NCBI RefSeq assembly: GCF_011801145.1
Contig: NZ_CP046172.1
Span: forward strand, 9,950,016-10,014,015
Source of the DNA: Nocardia arthritidis
GTDB taxonomy: Bacteria > Actinomycetota > Actinomycetes > Mycobacteriales > Mycobacteriaceae
Length of the DNA: 64,000 nt
Reading direction: 5' to 3'
Part shown: piece after piece, positions 47,309 to 56,460 of the stretch
How the letters are laid out: each line of letters begins with the position of its first letter
Numbering within the stretch: position 1 is the first letter of the stretch
Position numbers and translations under genes: made by a program
The notes under the pieces: model-generated
Databases searched by the model: none
What the model saw: the letters and a program-made list of their open reading frames with translations, nothing else
Told to the model about the DNA's origin: nothing

Positions 47309-47457
47309 GATTCGACGACGCGCCGTAGGATGCCTGGACCCGGTATTGCCGAAATCCGGTCCGGGTCTGAGACAATCGACCACGCTCCGGTCGTGCGAAG
47401 GTGTACCCCCTCGCATGAGTGGGTACCCGGGTTGACGGAAGGAAAGGGCTCTCCCGC

Positions 47458-48645
47458 ATGCACCGACTTCGTCACGGCGATACCGGTCCAGCCGTCGCAG
47501 AGGTTCGGAGCACCTTGGCAAGTCTCGGGTTCCTACACGCGCACGGCACGGATCACGCCGACGCGCAGTACTGGAAAGACACCGAAGCCTCCTTCGACCA
47601 TCACCTCGATTCCGCCGTACGCGCATTCCAACAGCATCGCGGTCTGCTGGTCGACGGAGTGGTCGGCCCCGCGACCTACCGGGCCCTCAAGGAGGCGTCC
47701 TACCGGCTCGGCGCCCGCACCCTGATCTACCAGCTGTCCGCACCGCTCTACGGTGACGATGTTGCGACGCTGCAGCGCAGGCTGCAAGACCTCGGTTACT
47801 ACGTACACCGGATCGACGGCTACTTCGGTCCGCACACGCATGACGCACTGAGCACATTCCAGCGGGAGATCGGGCTGTCCGCCGACGGCATCTGCGGGCC
47901 GGACACCCTGCGCTCGCTCGAACTGCTCGGCGCGCGGGTCACCGGTGGCAATCCGCATCGCATCGCCGAGGAAGAGGTGGTGCATCGGGCCGGGCCACAG
48001 CTCACCGGTAAGCGCATCGTCATCGATCCGGGCCTCGGCGGGCCGGACAAGGGTTTCGCGGTGCCAACGGAATTCGGCGACGTCTACGAGTCGGAGATCC
48101 TTTGGGATCTGGCCAGCCGGCTGGAGGGCCGAATGGCCGCGACCGGCATGGAGACCTTCCTGTCCCGCCCGTGGGGCGCCAACCCGACCGACGCCGAGCG
48201 CGCCGAGACGTCCAACGCATTCGACGCCGACCTGATGATTTCGCTGCGCTGCGCCACCAATCCGAGCCCGTCGGCCAACGGTGTCGCCAGCTTCCACTTC
48301 GGCAATTCACACGGCTCCACCTCGATGATCGGCCAGGTGCTCGCCGGTTTCATCCAGCGTGAGGTGGTGGCCCGAACCTCCTTGCAGGACTGCCGGACCC
48401 ACCCGCGCACCTGGGATCTGTTGCGGCTCACCAAGATGCCGACGGTTCAGGTCGACATCGGTTATATGACAAACGAATACGACGCCTCGGTGCTCACCAA
48501 TCCCCGAATGCGCGACGTCATCGCGGAGGCGATCCTGATCTCGGTGAAGCGGCTGTACCTGCTCGGACAGGACGATCAGCCAACGGGCACATACACTTTC
48601 GCCGAATTGCTGGCCGAGGAGTTGGCCGCCGCCGACCGCATGTAG
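47458..48645 (+). CDS. cwlM: CwlM, amidase-fold regulator of peptidoglycan synthesis
   Basis: A 395-residue protein without a signal peptide, so cytoplasmic. Two peptidoglycan-binding_1 domains (about 5-90 and 95-165) precede an Amidase_3 fold (about 185-375). In the fold the usual zinc and catalytic residues are changed: Leu193 in IDPGLGG (normally His), Arg264 in SLRCA (normally His) and Asp333 in QVDIGYM (normally Glu). This fits a non-catalytic role. In mycobacteria the homologue, after PknB phosphorylation, stimulates MurA. ATG 47458 has AAGGAAAGG about 10 bases upstream; GTG 47419 is an alternative. Confidence 0.9.
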   Translation: MHRLRHGDTGPAVAEVRSTLASLGFLHAHGTDHADAQYWKDTEASFDHHLDSAVRAFQQHRGLLVDGVVGPATYRALKEASYRLGARTLIYQLSAPLYGDDVATLQRRLQDLGYYVHRIDGYFGPHTHDALSTFQREIGLSADGICGPDTLRSLELLGARVTGGNPHRIAEEEVVHRAGPQLTGKRIVIDPGLGGPDKGFAVPTEFGDVYESEILWDLASRLEGRMAATGMETFLSRPWGANPTDAERAETSNAFDADLMISLRCATNPSPSANGVASFHFGNSHGSTSMIGQVLAGFIQREVVARTSLQDCRTHPRTWDLLRLTKMPTVQVDIGYMTNEYDASVLTNPRMRDVIAEAILISVKRLYLLGQDDQPTGTYTFAELLAEELAAADRM

Positions 48646-48681
48646 CCGAAACGTATTTCTATAGCACGAATTTACGAATGT

Positions 48682-48709
48682 GCCCCGCCCGATTCGTTTC
48701 GGGCGGGGC
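48682..48709. terminator. Strong GC-rich hairpin terminator
   Basis: GCCCCGCCCGA and TCGGGCGGGGC make a perfect 11-bp stem with a TTCGTT loop, between the convergent cwlM and GNAT genes. It is followed by CACTCTTTCG on the + strand. It can stop transcription from both sides. Confidence 0.8.
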
Positions 48710-48732
48710 GCACTCTTTCGTTGGGGGACAGG

Positions 48733-49506
48733 CTATCTGGCGCCGACTCGGGTAGGCGCTGTCATCGACGCGGCCGCGAGCAACTGATCGAGGGCCCGCT
48801 CCACATCCTCTTTCCAGCCGTGATCGGAGTTGAGCTCCAACCGCAGCCGAGGGAACCGGTGATGCGGGGCCACCACCTTGAAGCCGAAATCCTCCAGGAA
48901 ATCGGCATCGATCATGCAGGTCTCCGGCGAACACGCGGTGGCGGCGCCGGCCGAGACCAGGGTGTCGCGCACCGAATCTATGCGCTCCATCAGCTTCATC
49001 GAACCGATGGCCCGCTCGGTGAGCGCGGTCGCCGGGGGAGTGCGCCGAATTCCGAACGCTTCCAGCGCACGCACACCGCGACGCACCAGATCGGCCACCA
49101 CGGCCTGAATCAGCCGATGGGGGATATCGCCCTCATGATGCGGGAATTCAGCCCGCAGCGTGGTCAACAGGACCGCGTCCGGGCTCACCGGCGAGGTGGG
49201 GAAGACCGCGGCCCGCGGCACCGCACTCGGCGGGGCGTAGAGCGCGCAGCCGGCGGGGTTCCCGTCGACGGTCGCGACCTGTCCGCACGAACCCCACTCC
49301 AGCATGACCGTCGAAAGCCATGCCTCCTTCTCGAAAACCGGATCGCTGAACTCGCGGCAATTCTCGGCTATGGCGGGATCGATCTCCCAGAACACACACC
49401 GCCGGGCATGCCCGGGGAGTTTGTCCAGTCCGCCGAGGGTTAGTGCTGTGACGCTGGTCGACACCGCTCTGCTCAGCCTCCAGCTGTCCGATTCATCCAC
49501 GCTCAT
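48733..49506 (-). CDS. GNAT-type acetyltransferase-like protein
   Basis: A 257-residue protein at the position of mycobacterial Rv3916c, between cwlM and parB. The central part has a GNAT-like fold: CGQVATVDGNPAGCALYAPP, then the helix region DIPHRLIQAVVADLVRRGVR and ALEAFGIRRT, and near the C-terminus CMIDADFLEDFGFKVVAPHH. The acetyl-CoA loop is only weakly recognisable. Substrate unknown. It is transcribed toward cwlM, away from parB. Confidence 0.8.
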   Translation of the reverse strand: MSVDESDSWRLSRAVSTSVTALTLGGLDKLPGHARRCVFWEIDPAIAENCREFSDPVFEKEAWLSTVMLEWGSCGQVATVDGNPAGCALYAPPSAVPRAAVFPTSPVSPDAVLLTTLRAEFPHHEGDIPHRLIQAVVADLVRRGVRALEAFGIRRTPPATALTERAIGSMKLMERIDSVRDTLVSAGAATACSPETCMIDADFLEDFGFKVVAPHHRFPRLRLELNSDHGWKEDVERALDQLLAAASMTAPTRVGAR

Positions 49507-49794
49507 ACCGCCCGCCTCGCTGCGTCCGGCCGAGGCATGAGCGTGCGCACGGCTGTCTGTATCGTTCGCTCGCTCATGTCGCCGCCTCGCCGCCGCCCGG
49601 CTGTATGCGCGAGGAAGCCTTCTCTCGCCAGCAAGAATAAGCGATCAACGAGAACCCGCCTCATTCCACGTCACTGTGCTATTGGTCAGGTGCCTTACCT
49701 CGATAGCGGGCGCACATAACACGTCCTGTCACAGTGACGTTTTATTGCCAGGGGCCAACTACCAGGCACTACAAGGCTATTTTGCCCGCATTTG
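49507..49794. other. Short intergenic region between GNAT and parB genes
   Basis: About 290 bases with no gene. It contains a small palindrome GTCAC-A-GTGAC at 49728-49738 and nothing else I recognise. The GNAT promoter and the parB 3' end should lie here. Confidence 0.5.
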
Positions 49795-50832
49795 TCACGA
49801 ACCGAGCTGCTGCTCCATCAGACTGACGATGCGCTCGAGATCGCCCACCGAACCGAACTCGACCACGATCTTGCCCTTGCGTTTACCCATACTCACGATC
49901 ACTCGGGTATCGAACGAATGGGACAGGCGCTCGGCCACATCCTGCAGCCTCGGCATCTCGATCGGCTTACGGCGGGGAGCGGGGTCCGCATTGCGCGGCT
50001 CCGGTTCCGGTTCCAGATTGGCCAGCCGCACGGCCTCCTCGGTGGTCCGAACTGATAGCCCCTCGGCCACAATGCGTTTGGCCATTTCCTCCTGGGCCGC
50101 CGGTCCGGCGTTCAGACCGAGCAGCGCCCGCGCATGGCCGGCGGACAATATGCCTGTGGCGACTCGTCCCTGGACCGCGATCGGCAAGTTGAGCAGCCGG
50201 ATCATATTGGTGACGACCGAGCGGGACCGCCCGATGCGCTTGGCCAGCTCCTCATGGGTGACGTCGAACTCCTCCAGCAACTGCTGGTAGGCCGCCCCCT
50301 CCTCCAACGGATTGAGCTGGACTCGATGGATGTTCTCCAGCAACGCATCCCGCAGCATGGAATCATCGGTCGTTTCCCGCACGATCGCCGGAATGGTCGT
50401 CAGACCCGCCACCTGGCAGGCCCGCCAGCGTCGCTCACCCATGACAAGCTGATACTTGTCGGCATCGCCATCGATTTTGCGCACCACAATCGGCTGCATC
50501 AGACCGAATTCGCGGATCGAGTGGACGAGCTCTTTAAGCGCCTCCTCCTCGAAATACTGACGCGGCTGCTTCGGATTCGGCTCGATCTGGTCCGCGGGGA
50601 TCTCGCGATAGACCGCACCACCCGCGGCGAGTTCGGCGGTCTCATCGATATCGGGGACCCGATGCAGATAAGACGTTGCCGGTTGCGGGCCGATCGGATT
50701 GATCCCAATCACGCTGGCCGCGGAGGCGCTGAGCCCCGGTGCCCCGGGTGCGCCCGCGGGTCCGGTCGGGATCAGCGCGCCAAGCCCACGCCCGAGTCCG
50801 CCCTTCTTTGCCTGACTCTTCGCCTGACTCAT
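49795..50832 (-). CDS. parB: Chromosome-partitioning protein ParB
   Basis: A 345-residue ParB/Spo0J protein. The CTP-binding N-domain has the arginine patch GERRWRA (about residues 131-137) and [20 protein letters not shown]. The HTH that reads parS is [20 protein letters not shown] (about 192-211). The C-terminal dimerisation region ends the protein. The first 40 residues carry the basic, ParA-stimulating segment ([17 protein letters not shown]). It lies 53 bases downstream of parA. It binds parS and spreads to segregate the origin. Confidence 0.95.
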   Translation of the reverse strand: MSQAKSQAKKGGLGRGLGALIPTGPAGAPGAPGLSASAASVIGINPIGPQPATSYLHRVPDIDETAELAAGGAVYREIPADQIEPNPKQPRQYFEEEALKELVHSIREFGLMQPIVVRKIDGDADKYQLVMGERRWRACQVAGLTTIPAIVRETTDDSMLRDALLENIHRVQLNPLEEGAAYQQLLEEFDVTHEELAKRIGRSRSVVTNMIRLLNLPIAVQGRVATGILSAGHARALLGLNAGPAAQEEMAKRIVAEGLSVRTTEEAVRLANLEPEPEPRNADPAPRRKPIEMPRLQDVAERLSHSFDTRVIVSMGKRKGKIVVEFGSVGDLERIVSLMEQQLGS

Positions 50833-50885
50833 CGCCTACCGGCCCCTTCCTCGTATGCCACCAAACCGGATCTCGCCGACCCGGA

Positions 50886-51893
50886 TCACGCCGCTCCGCC
50901 TGCTCCACTCTGCTGCGCCATAGCGCGCGCGGCCATCTCGCGACCGGCATCGAGATAGCTCATCGCGCCCCGGGAACCCGGATCATAATCGAGCACCGTC
51001 ATGCCATAGCCCGGCGCCTCGGAGACCTTGACACTGCGCGGAATCACCGACCGCAGCACCACATCACCGAAGTGGCCGCGCACCTCCTCGGCCACCTGGT
51101 CGGCCAGCTTGGTCCGGCCGTCGTACATGGTGAGAATGACGGTGGAGACGTGCAATTCGGGATTGAGGTGCGCCTGCACGAGACCGATATTGCGGAGCAA
51201 CTGGCCGACGCCCTCCAGCGCGTAGTACTCGCACTGGATCGGAATCAGCACCTCCTTGGCGGCCACCAACGCGTTGACGGTGAGCAGGCCCAGCGACGGC
51301 GGGCAATCGATCATTACGTAGTCGATGTCGTATCCGGCGATATTGGCCTCCTGGATGGCCGCCTTCAGCCGACCCTCCCGCGCCACCATCGAGACGAGTT
51401 CGATCTCCGCACCCGCCAGGTCGATGGTCGCCGGGATGCAGAGCAGTCGTTCGCTATGCGGGCTCTGCTGAATCGCGTCCTTGACCGAGACCTCGCCGAT
51501 CAGAAGTTCGTAGCTCGAGGGAACACCCGAGTGGTGTTCGATACCGAGTGCGGTGCTGGCATTGCCCTGCGGATCGAGGTCGATTACGAGCACCGTCATC
51601 CCCTGATGCGCCAGCGCGGCCGCGAGATTCACCGCGGTGGTGGTCTTTCCCACGCCGCCCTTCTGGTTGGCGATTGTGATGATCCGTTGCTCGTGCGGTT
51701 TCGGCACTGTCACCTTTCCTGGATGCAAGATCTGACTGGCGCGTTGTGCTTCGGCCGCAATCGGGGTCTCACTGGGGGAGATGTGCCCGAACGGCGTACT
51801 TCCGAATGCGTCCGCGTCGAAGTTGCTGGAGTCCAGCATCCCCGGCACTCGCGACGTTGTTTCCCGTGAAACATTCGCCGGTCCGCTCGACAT
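50886..51893 (-). CDS. parA: Chromosome-partitioning ATPase ParA
   Basis: A 335-residue ParA/Soj ATPase. Deviant Walker A KGGVGKT at about residues 78-84, Walker A' VLVIDLDPQGNAST and Walker B YVMIDCPPSLGL are intact. An N-terminal extension of about 68 residues contains NVSRETT, which is encoded by a parS-like site overlapping the start of the gene. It drives ParB-bound origins to the cell poles. The region upstream (to rsmG) is unusually long in this genome. Confidence 0.95.
   Translation of the reverse strand: MSSGPANVSRETTSRVPGMLDSSNFDADAFGSTPFGHISPSETPIAAEAQRASQILHPGKVTVPKPHEQRIITIANQKGGVGKTTTAVNLAAALAHQGMTVLVIDLDPQGNASTALGIEHHSGVPSSYELLIGEVSVKDAIQQSPHSERLLCIPATIDLAGAEIELVSMVAREGRLKAAIQEANIAGYDIDYVMIDCPPSLGLLTVNALVAAKEVLIPIQCEYYALEGVGQLLRNIGLVQAHLNPELHVSTVILTMYDGRTKLADQVAEEVRGHFGDVVLRSVIPRSVKVSEAPGYGMTVLDYDPGSRGAMSYLDAGREMAARAMAQQSGAGGAA
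51858..51873. promoter_or_regulatory. parS: parS-like site within parA 5' end
   Basis: TGTTTCCCGTGAAACA differs from the canonical palindrome TGTTTCACGTGAAACA at one position. It lies in codons 7-12 of parA and encodes VSRET. parS inside the parA start is common in actinobacteria. Confidence 0.85.
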
Positions 51894-52119
51894 AGACAGC
51901 TCCTAACCCGAGAACTTCAGATCACGTGCTTCCGACGAGCGCCGGCGACGTGTCGTATACATCCGTGTCGGATCGAACAGTGATGCGCAATCGGGACCGG
52001 CGGCGCCCGATCGACCGAGCGGAGCTCTCGCCGCTTGTGACACCCACATCCCTCCGTGGCACCTACGCACGCCGACGCCCAATAGCTTGCCAGCCCCGAG
52101 CGGTATAAGAAAGCTGAAT

Positions 52120-52205
52120 CGCGGCACGCCGCAAAGGACACGCGAATCTGTCCGAATTCTGCGGACTCAATCCAATGTTTCACGGGAAACATCGATGCGA
52201 TCCGA
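52120..52205 (-). repeat. parS module A, copy 1 (inverted)
   Basis: Read on the minus strand it runs from GGATCGC through TGTTTCCCGTGAAACA and GGATTGAGTCCGC to GGACAGATTCGCGTGTCC and TTTGCGGCG. Copies 2 (57017-57119) and 3 (57935-58044) carry the same order of blocks in the opposite direction. It lies upstream of parA. Confidence 0.8.
52176..52191. promoter_or_regulatory. parS: parS-like site upstream of parA
   Basis: TGTTTCACGGGAAACA, one mismatch to the canonical site, identical to the one in pxpB. It is inside module A copy 1, about 285 bases before the parA start. Confidence 0.85.
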
Positions 52206-52426
52206 TCAACGGGCGGCCCGACGATCCACCCACACCGCTACCCAAAACTCCATCGCGGACACACTCGGCGGGCGATATAGAGCTTCACAAGATCCATCGA
52301 AGGCATCGGGTCACGAGTTGGGCACTGGGGGAGCGACGAGGCGGTCTCTAATCAAGGCGCAGCGCATCGCATCCAATTACCGAACCCCCACCGCACATCC
52401 GCCAGTCCTACATCTTCCAGACAACC

Positions 52427-52545
52427 CGAAGCGTTGTTTCACGTGAATCAATGACAGCGCCGAACCACGCCCCATCGAAGCAATCCCTTGTTCTCAACCG
52501 TCATCGCCGCTCGTCGCAACCACCCACCGTCGCTTTCTGCCTCCG
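52427..52545 (+). repeat. parS module P, copy 1
   Basis: Begins CGAAGCG-TTGTTTCACGTGAATCAAT and continues through CGAAGCAA, a CAACCG block and GCAACCACC. The same blocks in the same order are at 56461-56575. The two copies are direct repeats about 4.0 kb apart, with the IS21 element between them. Confidence 0.75.
52435..52450. promoter_or_regulatory. parS: parS-like site (asymmetric variant)
   Basis: TGTTTCACGTGAATCA: the left half and centre are canonical, the right half has one mismatch (AATCA for AAACA). It lies in module P copy 1. Confidence 0.75.
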
Positions 52546-52744
52546 CCGCCCACCACCCTCCACCACGCGTGCCACCCCAATCACTCGCCGCCCCCTCGGG
52601 CCACCGCACGCGCCTGAGCACTACCGACTAGCCCCCGTCCGCCGCACGCCGCTGCCAACTGACCGCCCGCCACCCCGCCACCGCGTGTGGCTCCTGACCG
52701 CCCGCCGCCCTCCGGCCATAACTCGCCGCTCTCCCCGCCACCCG

Positions 52745-52935
52745 CCCGCTGCCCGCTGATCGCCGCTGCCCGCTGATCGCCGCCCGCTGATCGCCGCTGC
52801 CCGCTGGTCGCCCCCGCCCGCTGGTCGCCCCCGCCCGCTGCCCGCCGCCCGCTGATCGCCGCCGCCCGCTGGTCATCGCCCGCTAGCCGCTGGTCGCCCG
52901 CTCGCTGGTCGCCCGCCCGCTGGTCACCGGTCGCC
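52745..52935. repeat. Short tandem repeat based on CCCGCTGRTCGCC
   Basis: About a dozen imperfect copies of a 12-18 base unit with the core CCCGCTG(A/G)TCGCC lie head to tail. Spacing varies by a few bases, so no single reading frame is kept. It is part of the C-rich expanded region and has no evident gene. Confidence 0.8.
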
Positions 52936-53040
52936 GCTCGCCGTTCTCCGGTCGCCGCCCGTGGTCACGACTCGCTGCCCCCGGCCATAACTCGCCGCCT
53001 AACCCGCGGCTCTCCCGCCACCACTCGCCGCCATGCGGCC

Positions 53041-53215
53041 ACCGCTCGCCACCTGACCCTGCTGCCCAACTAGCCTGCCGCCGCGCGCCACCCAGACCGA
53101 TCGCTACTCCTCCGGCCACCACGTGCGCGTGACCGCTGCCCAACTGACCCCCGGCCACCGCGCGCGCCACCCTGACCGCTCACCACCCGCGGCCACCCCT
53201 TTGCCACCCGAACCC
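53041..53215. repeat. Degenerate repeat R, two copies left of the IS
   Basis: The landmark GCTGCCCAACT occurs here at 53061 (as GCTGCCCAACT in CTGCCCAACTAGCCTG) and at 53135, each followed by CCGC/CCGG-rich sequence, CGCGCGCCA and a CACC-rich tail. The same order recurs three times right of the IS (56841, 57644, 57789). Confidence 0.65.
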
Positions 53216-53307
53216 AGCCACCACCCACCCGACAACAACCCCACCAACCCGACCTGCCGCAGCACCCCCCGCGTGCCTCCTCTACTACGCGCCACGCCGC
53301 GTCCTCT

Positions 53308-53370
53308 CGCCCCACTCGCCTCTCGCCCCACTCGCCCCCCTCGCCCCTCGCCCCCCTCGCCACTCGCCCC
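53308..53370 (-). other. Potential G-quadruplex tract on the minus strand
   Basis: On the + strand there are successive C-runs of 4, 6, 4, 6 and 4 separated by TCG or similar. The minus strand therefore carries at least four G-runs of four or more with short loops, a classical quadruplex motif. It lies in the expanded parA-rsmG region. Confidence 0.55.
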
Positions 53371-53641
53371 ACTTGCCACGCCGCGTCCCCTCGTCACGAG
53401 CTGCCGCCCCGGGCTACCGCTTGCACCCTGGCCACTGCTCGATCGACCACCACCCGATTGGCCCGCCTGCCGCCCACCCACCCGCTTGGATACCGTCTGC
53501 CACCCCATGCGCTACTCGCCTGCCGTGTGTCGCCGACCGCCCGCTGCCTAGCTTGCGGTAGCCGAGCAGCCTGGCTGATCGCCCCACGTCGCGCACACCA
53601 CCTACCTACCGCGCCCCGCTCGCTGACCCGGCACCCGTCTG

Positions 53642-53646
53642 TCCCT
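53642..53646. repeat. Target site duplication, left
   Basis: GTCCC next to the left IS21 terminus; the same five bases follow the right terminus at 56277-56281. Confidence 0.75.
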
Positions 53647-53751
53647 GTCGCCTGCCAGCCTGAAGGGACCATTGGGTTGCCATGAGCATGGGACCGGGTT
53701 GGGTCCGGTCGCGGGCCGTGTGCTGATGGTGGCCGACGATCGGGCTGTTGG

Positions 53752-54567
53752 TCAATCCGAGTGGGCCGGATCGGCTGGTTTGCCGCGGCGGGGCTTCTGC
53801 CGTTGCCGGTAGGATTCGCCCTCGACGACGAGTTCGTAGGCCGCGGACTGGAGCCGGTCCATCGCCGATTGCGCCAGCAGTGGGTCGGCCATCATGGTCA
53901 GGATCTCCGGAGGTTCCCGGTTGCTGGTGATCACCGTGGAGGCCTTGCGGTGGCGCTCGACGATCAGTTCGTAGAAGTCGTTGGTCTCGGGTGCTTCGAG
54001 TCGGTGCAGGGCCAGGTCATCGATGATCAGCAAGTCGACGCGGTGCAGTTTGCGCATCTCGTCTTCGTAGCTGCTGTCGAGGCGTGCTCCGCGCAGTCGT
54101 TTGAACAGTTTGTCGGCGCGTTCGGTGTGAACAGTGTGGTGGCGGCGGACCGCGATGTGTCCTAATGCGTTGGCCAGGAACGTCTTTCCGACCCCGACCG
54201 GCCCCATGATCAATACGTTGTAGGCGTCGGCGAGGAACCTCATCGAGGTGAGTTCGGCCCAGAGTTCGCGGTCGAAGGTGACCGCGGTCGAGTCGTCCCA
54301 TGCCGCCAGGTGCATCTGCGGGTCCAGGTGGGCGGTCTTGGCGCGGCGTTGCTCGGATTGCCGGTCGCGGCGGGCGACCTCGTCGGCGAACAGCATTTCC
54401 AGGAAATCGTGGTGCGGCAGCCGATTCGACCGTGCCAACGCCAACCGCTCGGGGAGGGTGTCCAGGAGCTGGCCGAGCTTGAGCCTGCGCATCAGCGACT
54501 TCAGCTCCGGGGTGATCTCGATCGGTTTGACCGCCGGGTCGGCGGCGGGACGGCGAGTGGCGCTCAT
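53752..54567 (-). CDS. istB: IS21 helper ATPase IstB
   Basis: A 271-residue AAA+ ATPase of the IstB/DnaC type. Walker A GPVGVGKT (about residues 121-128), Walker B LLIIDDLAL (about 177-185) and the sensor STVITSNREPPE are intact. Its start overlaps the istA stop by 4 bases. It assembles on DNA and directs the IstA transposase to the target. Confidence 0.95.
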   Translation of the reverse strand: MSATRRPAADPAVKPIEITPELKSLMRRLKLGQLLDTLPERLALARSNRLPHHDFLEMLFADEVARRDRQSEQRRAKTAHLDPQMHLAAWDDSTAVTFDRELWAELTSMRFLADAYNVLIMGPVGVGKTFLANALGHIAVRRHHTVHTERADKLFKRLRGARLDSSYEDEMRKLHRVDLLIIDDLALHRLEAPETNDFYELIVERHRKASTVITSNREPPEILTMMADPLLAQSAMDRLQSAAYELVVEGESYRQRQKPRRGKPADPAHSD

Positions 54568-56111
54568 GACGGCCTCCTGACCGCGAAATCGGTGGTGGAA
54601 CGGACGAACCGGGACGGAGCCGGTGGCGGCAGCAGCGTCAGCTGCTGACCGGTGGTGGCGCGGGTGAGCATGCGGTCGATGACGCCGACGTCGACGACCT
54701 CGGCGTCCAGTGCTCGGCGGCAGGCATCGTCGACGGCGTCGGCGCCGTGGCGGCGCACCAGCCCGAGCAGCCGGTAGACCTGCCGCATCTTCGTCCAGGG
54801 CAGTGGATGCTCGAGGACCGCCGCCGCATAGGAACCGACATGAGCGCCGTGATCGAATGCTTTGCGTTGCAACGTATTCAGGTCTCGCATCGCATAGGCG
54901 GTGAGCTCGCTGGGCAGGTCGGCCGGATCGGTTTGGCGGCGACCGGCTCCGACTCGGGGGTGGACCTTGATCAACTCGCCACGGAAGTAGAGCTTCACCG
55001 TCTGCGAGTCGACGCGGGCGGACAGGCGCTGCCCGACGAGATCACCGGGAATGCTGTAGAGCGCCTGACAAATCTGAACATGCCGGTCCGGGGCGACCTT
55101 CGGGTTCACCCAGGTCGGAATATCGAAGGCAGTGTCGGGCAACGGTTTCAGCTTCGGGTGCTCGTCGGTGGTGAACACTTCGGCCGGACGTAGTCGCGTG
55201 GTGCCATGTATTCTCATTCCCGCGGTCTCCCGGCACCACCGCTGCGCGCGTTCCCGGCAGTCGGCCAGGTCTCGGAATTGTTCTCCGGCAAAGAAATTCG
55301 ACCGTGCGTAAGGAACACAGCGTTCGACGCGGGGCTTGTCCTGCGGGCTGCGGATCCGCGCCGGATCAACCACGAACCCACGAGACTCGGCATATTCGCG
55401 GAACGAATCGTTCAACCGGGGATCTGTCGCGTTCGCCCGGTCGACGATGGCTTTCATATTGTCCGGGATCGCGACAGCGAACACACCGTCGAAGAACACC
55501 CACGCCGCTTCGAATCCGGCGATGACGTCGTTGAGTGTTTCCCGGTAGGTCGGGAAGACGAACATGTGCCGCGAATACACCGCGGTGAAGATCAGACCCT
55601 TCACCACCCGGCGACGGCCCTCGACGTCGGTCAGCAACCCGAGCCGGCCGAAGTCGACCTGCACTTCCGCACCGGGTTCGCAGTCGGCCACCCGCACGGT
55701 CGTGCGCCGCTTCCCGAACCCCAATTCCGTTGTGGCGTAACGGTTCAACGTCCGATACGACACCACCACGCCACGGCGGGCCAGCAGAATATGAATCTTG
55801 GTCAGGGTCAGGCCCTGATCCAGCCATTGTTTGATCTGCTCGGACTGACCGGCGAGTGTCTCCCACACATCGCTCTTACCGTTCGGTCGAGACCTGCGAA
55901 CCCCGGCGATCACCGCCGCCAGCAGCTCATCGGTCAACTGCTCCACACCCTCGTCGCGGTCCACGCCACACGACTGCGCTCGCTCGACATACCGGCGCAC
56001 CGTCTTGCGGTCAGTGCCCGACAGCCGGGCCACCTCCCGCAAGCCGCGACCCTGCAGCCATAGCCGCAGCATCTCCCTGATCTCGATCACCGAAACCTCC
56101 CGGTAGCTCAT
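54564..56111 (-). CDS. istA: IS21 transposase IstA
   Basis: A 515-residue transposase. An N-terminal HTH (LREVARLSGTDRKTVRRYVE, about residues 24-43) binds the ends. The DDE core is visible as Asp in VQVDFGRLG, Asp in IPDNMKAIV and Glu in RVERCVPYAR. The C-terminal part is the beta-barrel/Mu-type region. No frameshift is seen; it is the first gene of the element. Confidence 0.95.
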   Translation of the reverse strand: MSYREVSVIEIREMLRLWLQGRGLREVARLSGTDRKTVRRYVERAQSCGVDRDEGVEQLTDELLAAVIAGVRRSRPNGKSDVWETLAGQSEQIKQWLDQGLTLTKIHILLARRGVVVSYRTLNRYATTELGFGKRRTTVRVADCEPGAEVQVDFGRLGLLTDVEGRRRVVKGLIFTAVYSRHMFVFPTYRETLNDVIAGFEAAWVFFDGVFAVAIPDNMKAIVDRANATDPRLNDSFREYAESRGFVVDPARIRSPQDKPRVERCVPYARSNFFAGEQFRDLADCRERAQRWCRETAGMRIHGTTRLRPAEVFTTDEHPKLKPLPDTAFDIPTWVNPKVAPDRHVQICQALYSIPGDLVGQRLSARVDSQTVKLYFRGELIKVHPRVGAGRRQTDPADLPSELTAYAMRDLNTLQRKAFDHGAHVGSYAAAVLEHPLPWTKMRQVYRLLGLVRRHGADAVDDACRRALDAEVVDVGVIDRMLTRATTGQQLTLLPPPAPSRFVRSTTDFAVRRPS

Positions 56112-56276
56112 CTGGCCAATACAGCGGCCGAGCGACCGGAAGCCCCGAAGCCACGCCGGGTGGTCCCATAACTGGCAAAACCGCTAGTCAGGTGGTCCCA
56201 TCAGTGGCAAACAGGGTGGTCCCATACTCATGGCAAAACCGGCTCCGAAGTGGTCCCTTCCTCCTGGCAGCCGACA

Positions 56277-56281
56277 GTCCC
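56277..56281. repeat. Target site duplication, right
   Basis: GTCCC directly after the right IS terminus, matching 53642-53646. Confidence 0.75.
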
Positions 56282-56460
56282 GCCACCACTCCGCAGGATC
56301 AGTCGGGGGAGTTGATTCGCGAGTTTGAATATCGAAAGGAGGAGGGGGAGTAACCCGTCCTCTCCCGCTGGTCACCACGCAACGCGGGCATACCCGCTAA
56401 ATGAGCCTCGTCGCGCGAAGGCCAACCCTTCGTCGTCTTTCACACCCCAACCCCGGCCGA

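Larger units (their letters stand above)
51894..53646. other. Expanded parA upstream region, left of the IS element
   Basis: About 1.75 kb with no gene I can support. From 51894 to about 52450 the sequence is ordinary and includes two parS-like sites. From about 52450 to 53640 the + strand becomes very C-rich and G-poor, with short tandem repeats and degenerate longer repeats. ORFs on either strand are low-complexity (Gly/Arg/Trp on the minus strand, Pro/Arg/Thr on the plus strand), have no ribosome-binding sites and are judged spurious. The parA promoter should lie in the first few hundred bases. Confidence 0.7.
53647..56276 (-). mobile_element. Complete IS21-family insertion sequence
   Basis: About 2.63 kb carrying istA and istB. 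The ends are TGTCG...CGACA, with the IS21-type TG/CA termini. The outer inverted repeats agree over TGTCGnCTGCCAG and AAGGGACCA. Further inner copies of GTGGTCCCAT...TGGCAAA stand at the right end (about 56159, 56191 and 56216), which is typical of the multiple transposase-binding sites of IS21. A 5-bp GTCCC duplication flanks the element. Both genes appear intact, so it may be active. Confidence 0.9.
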
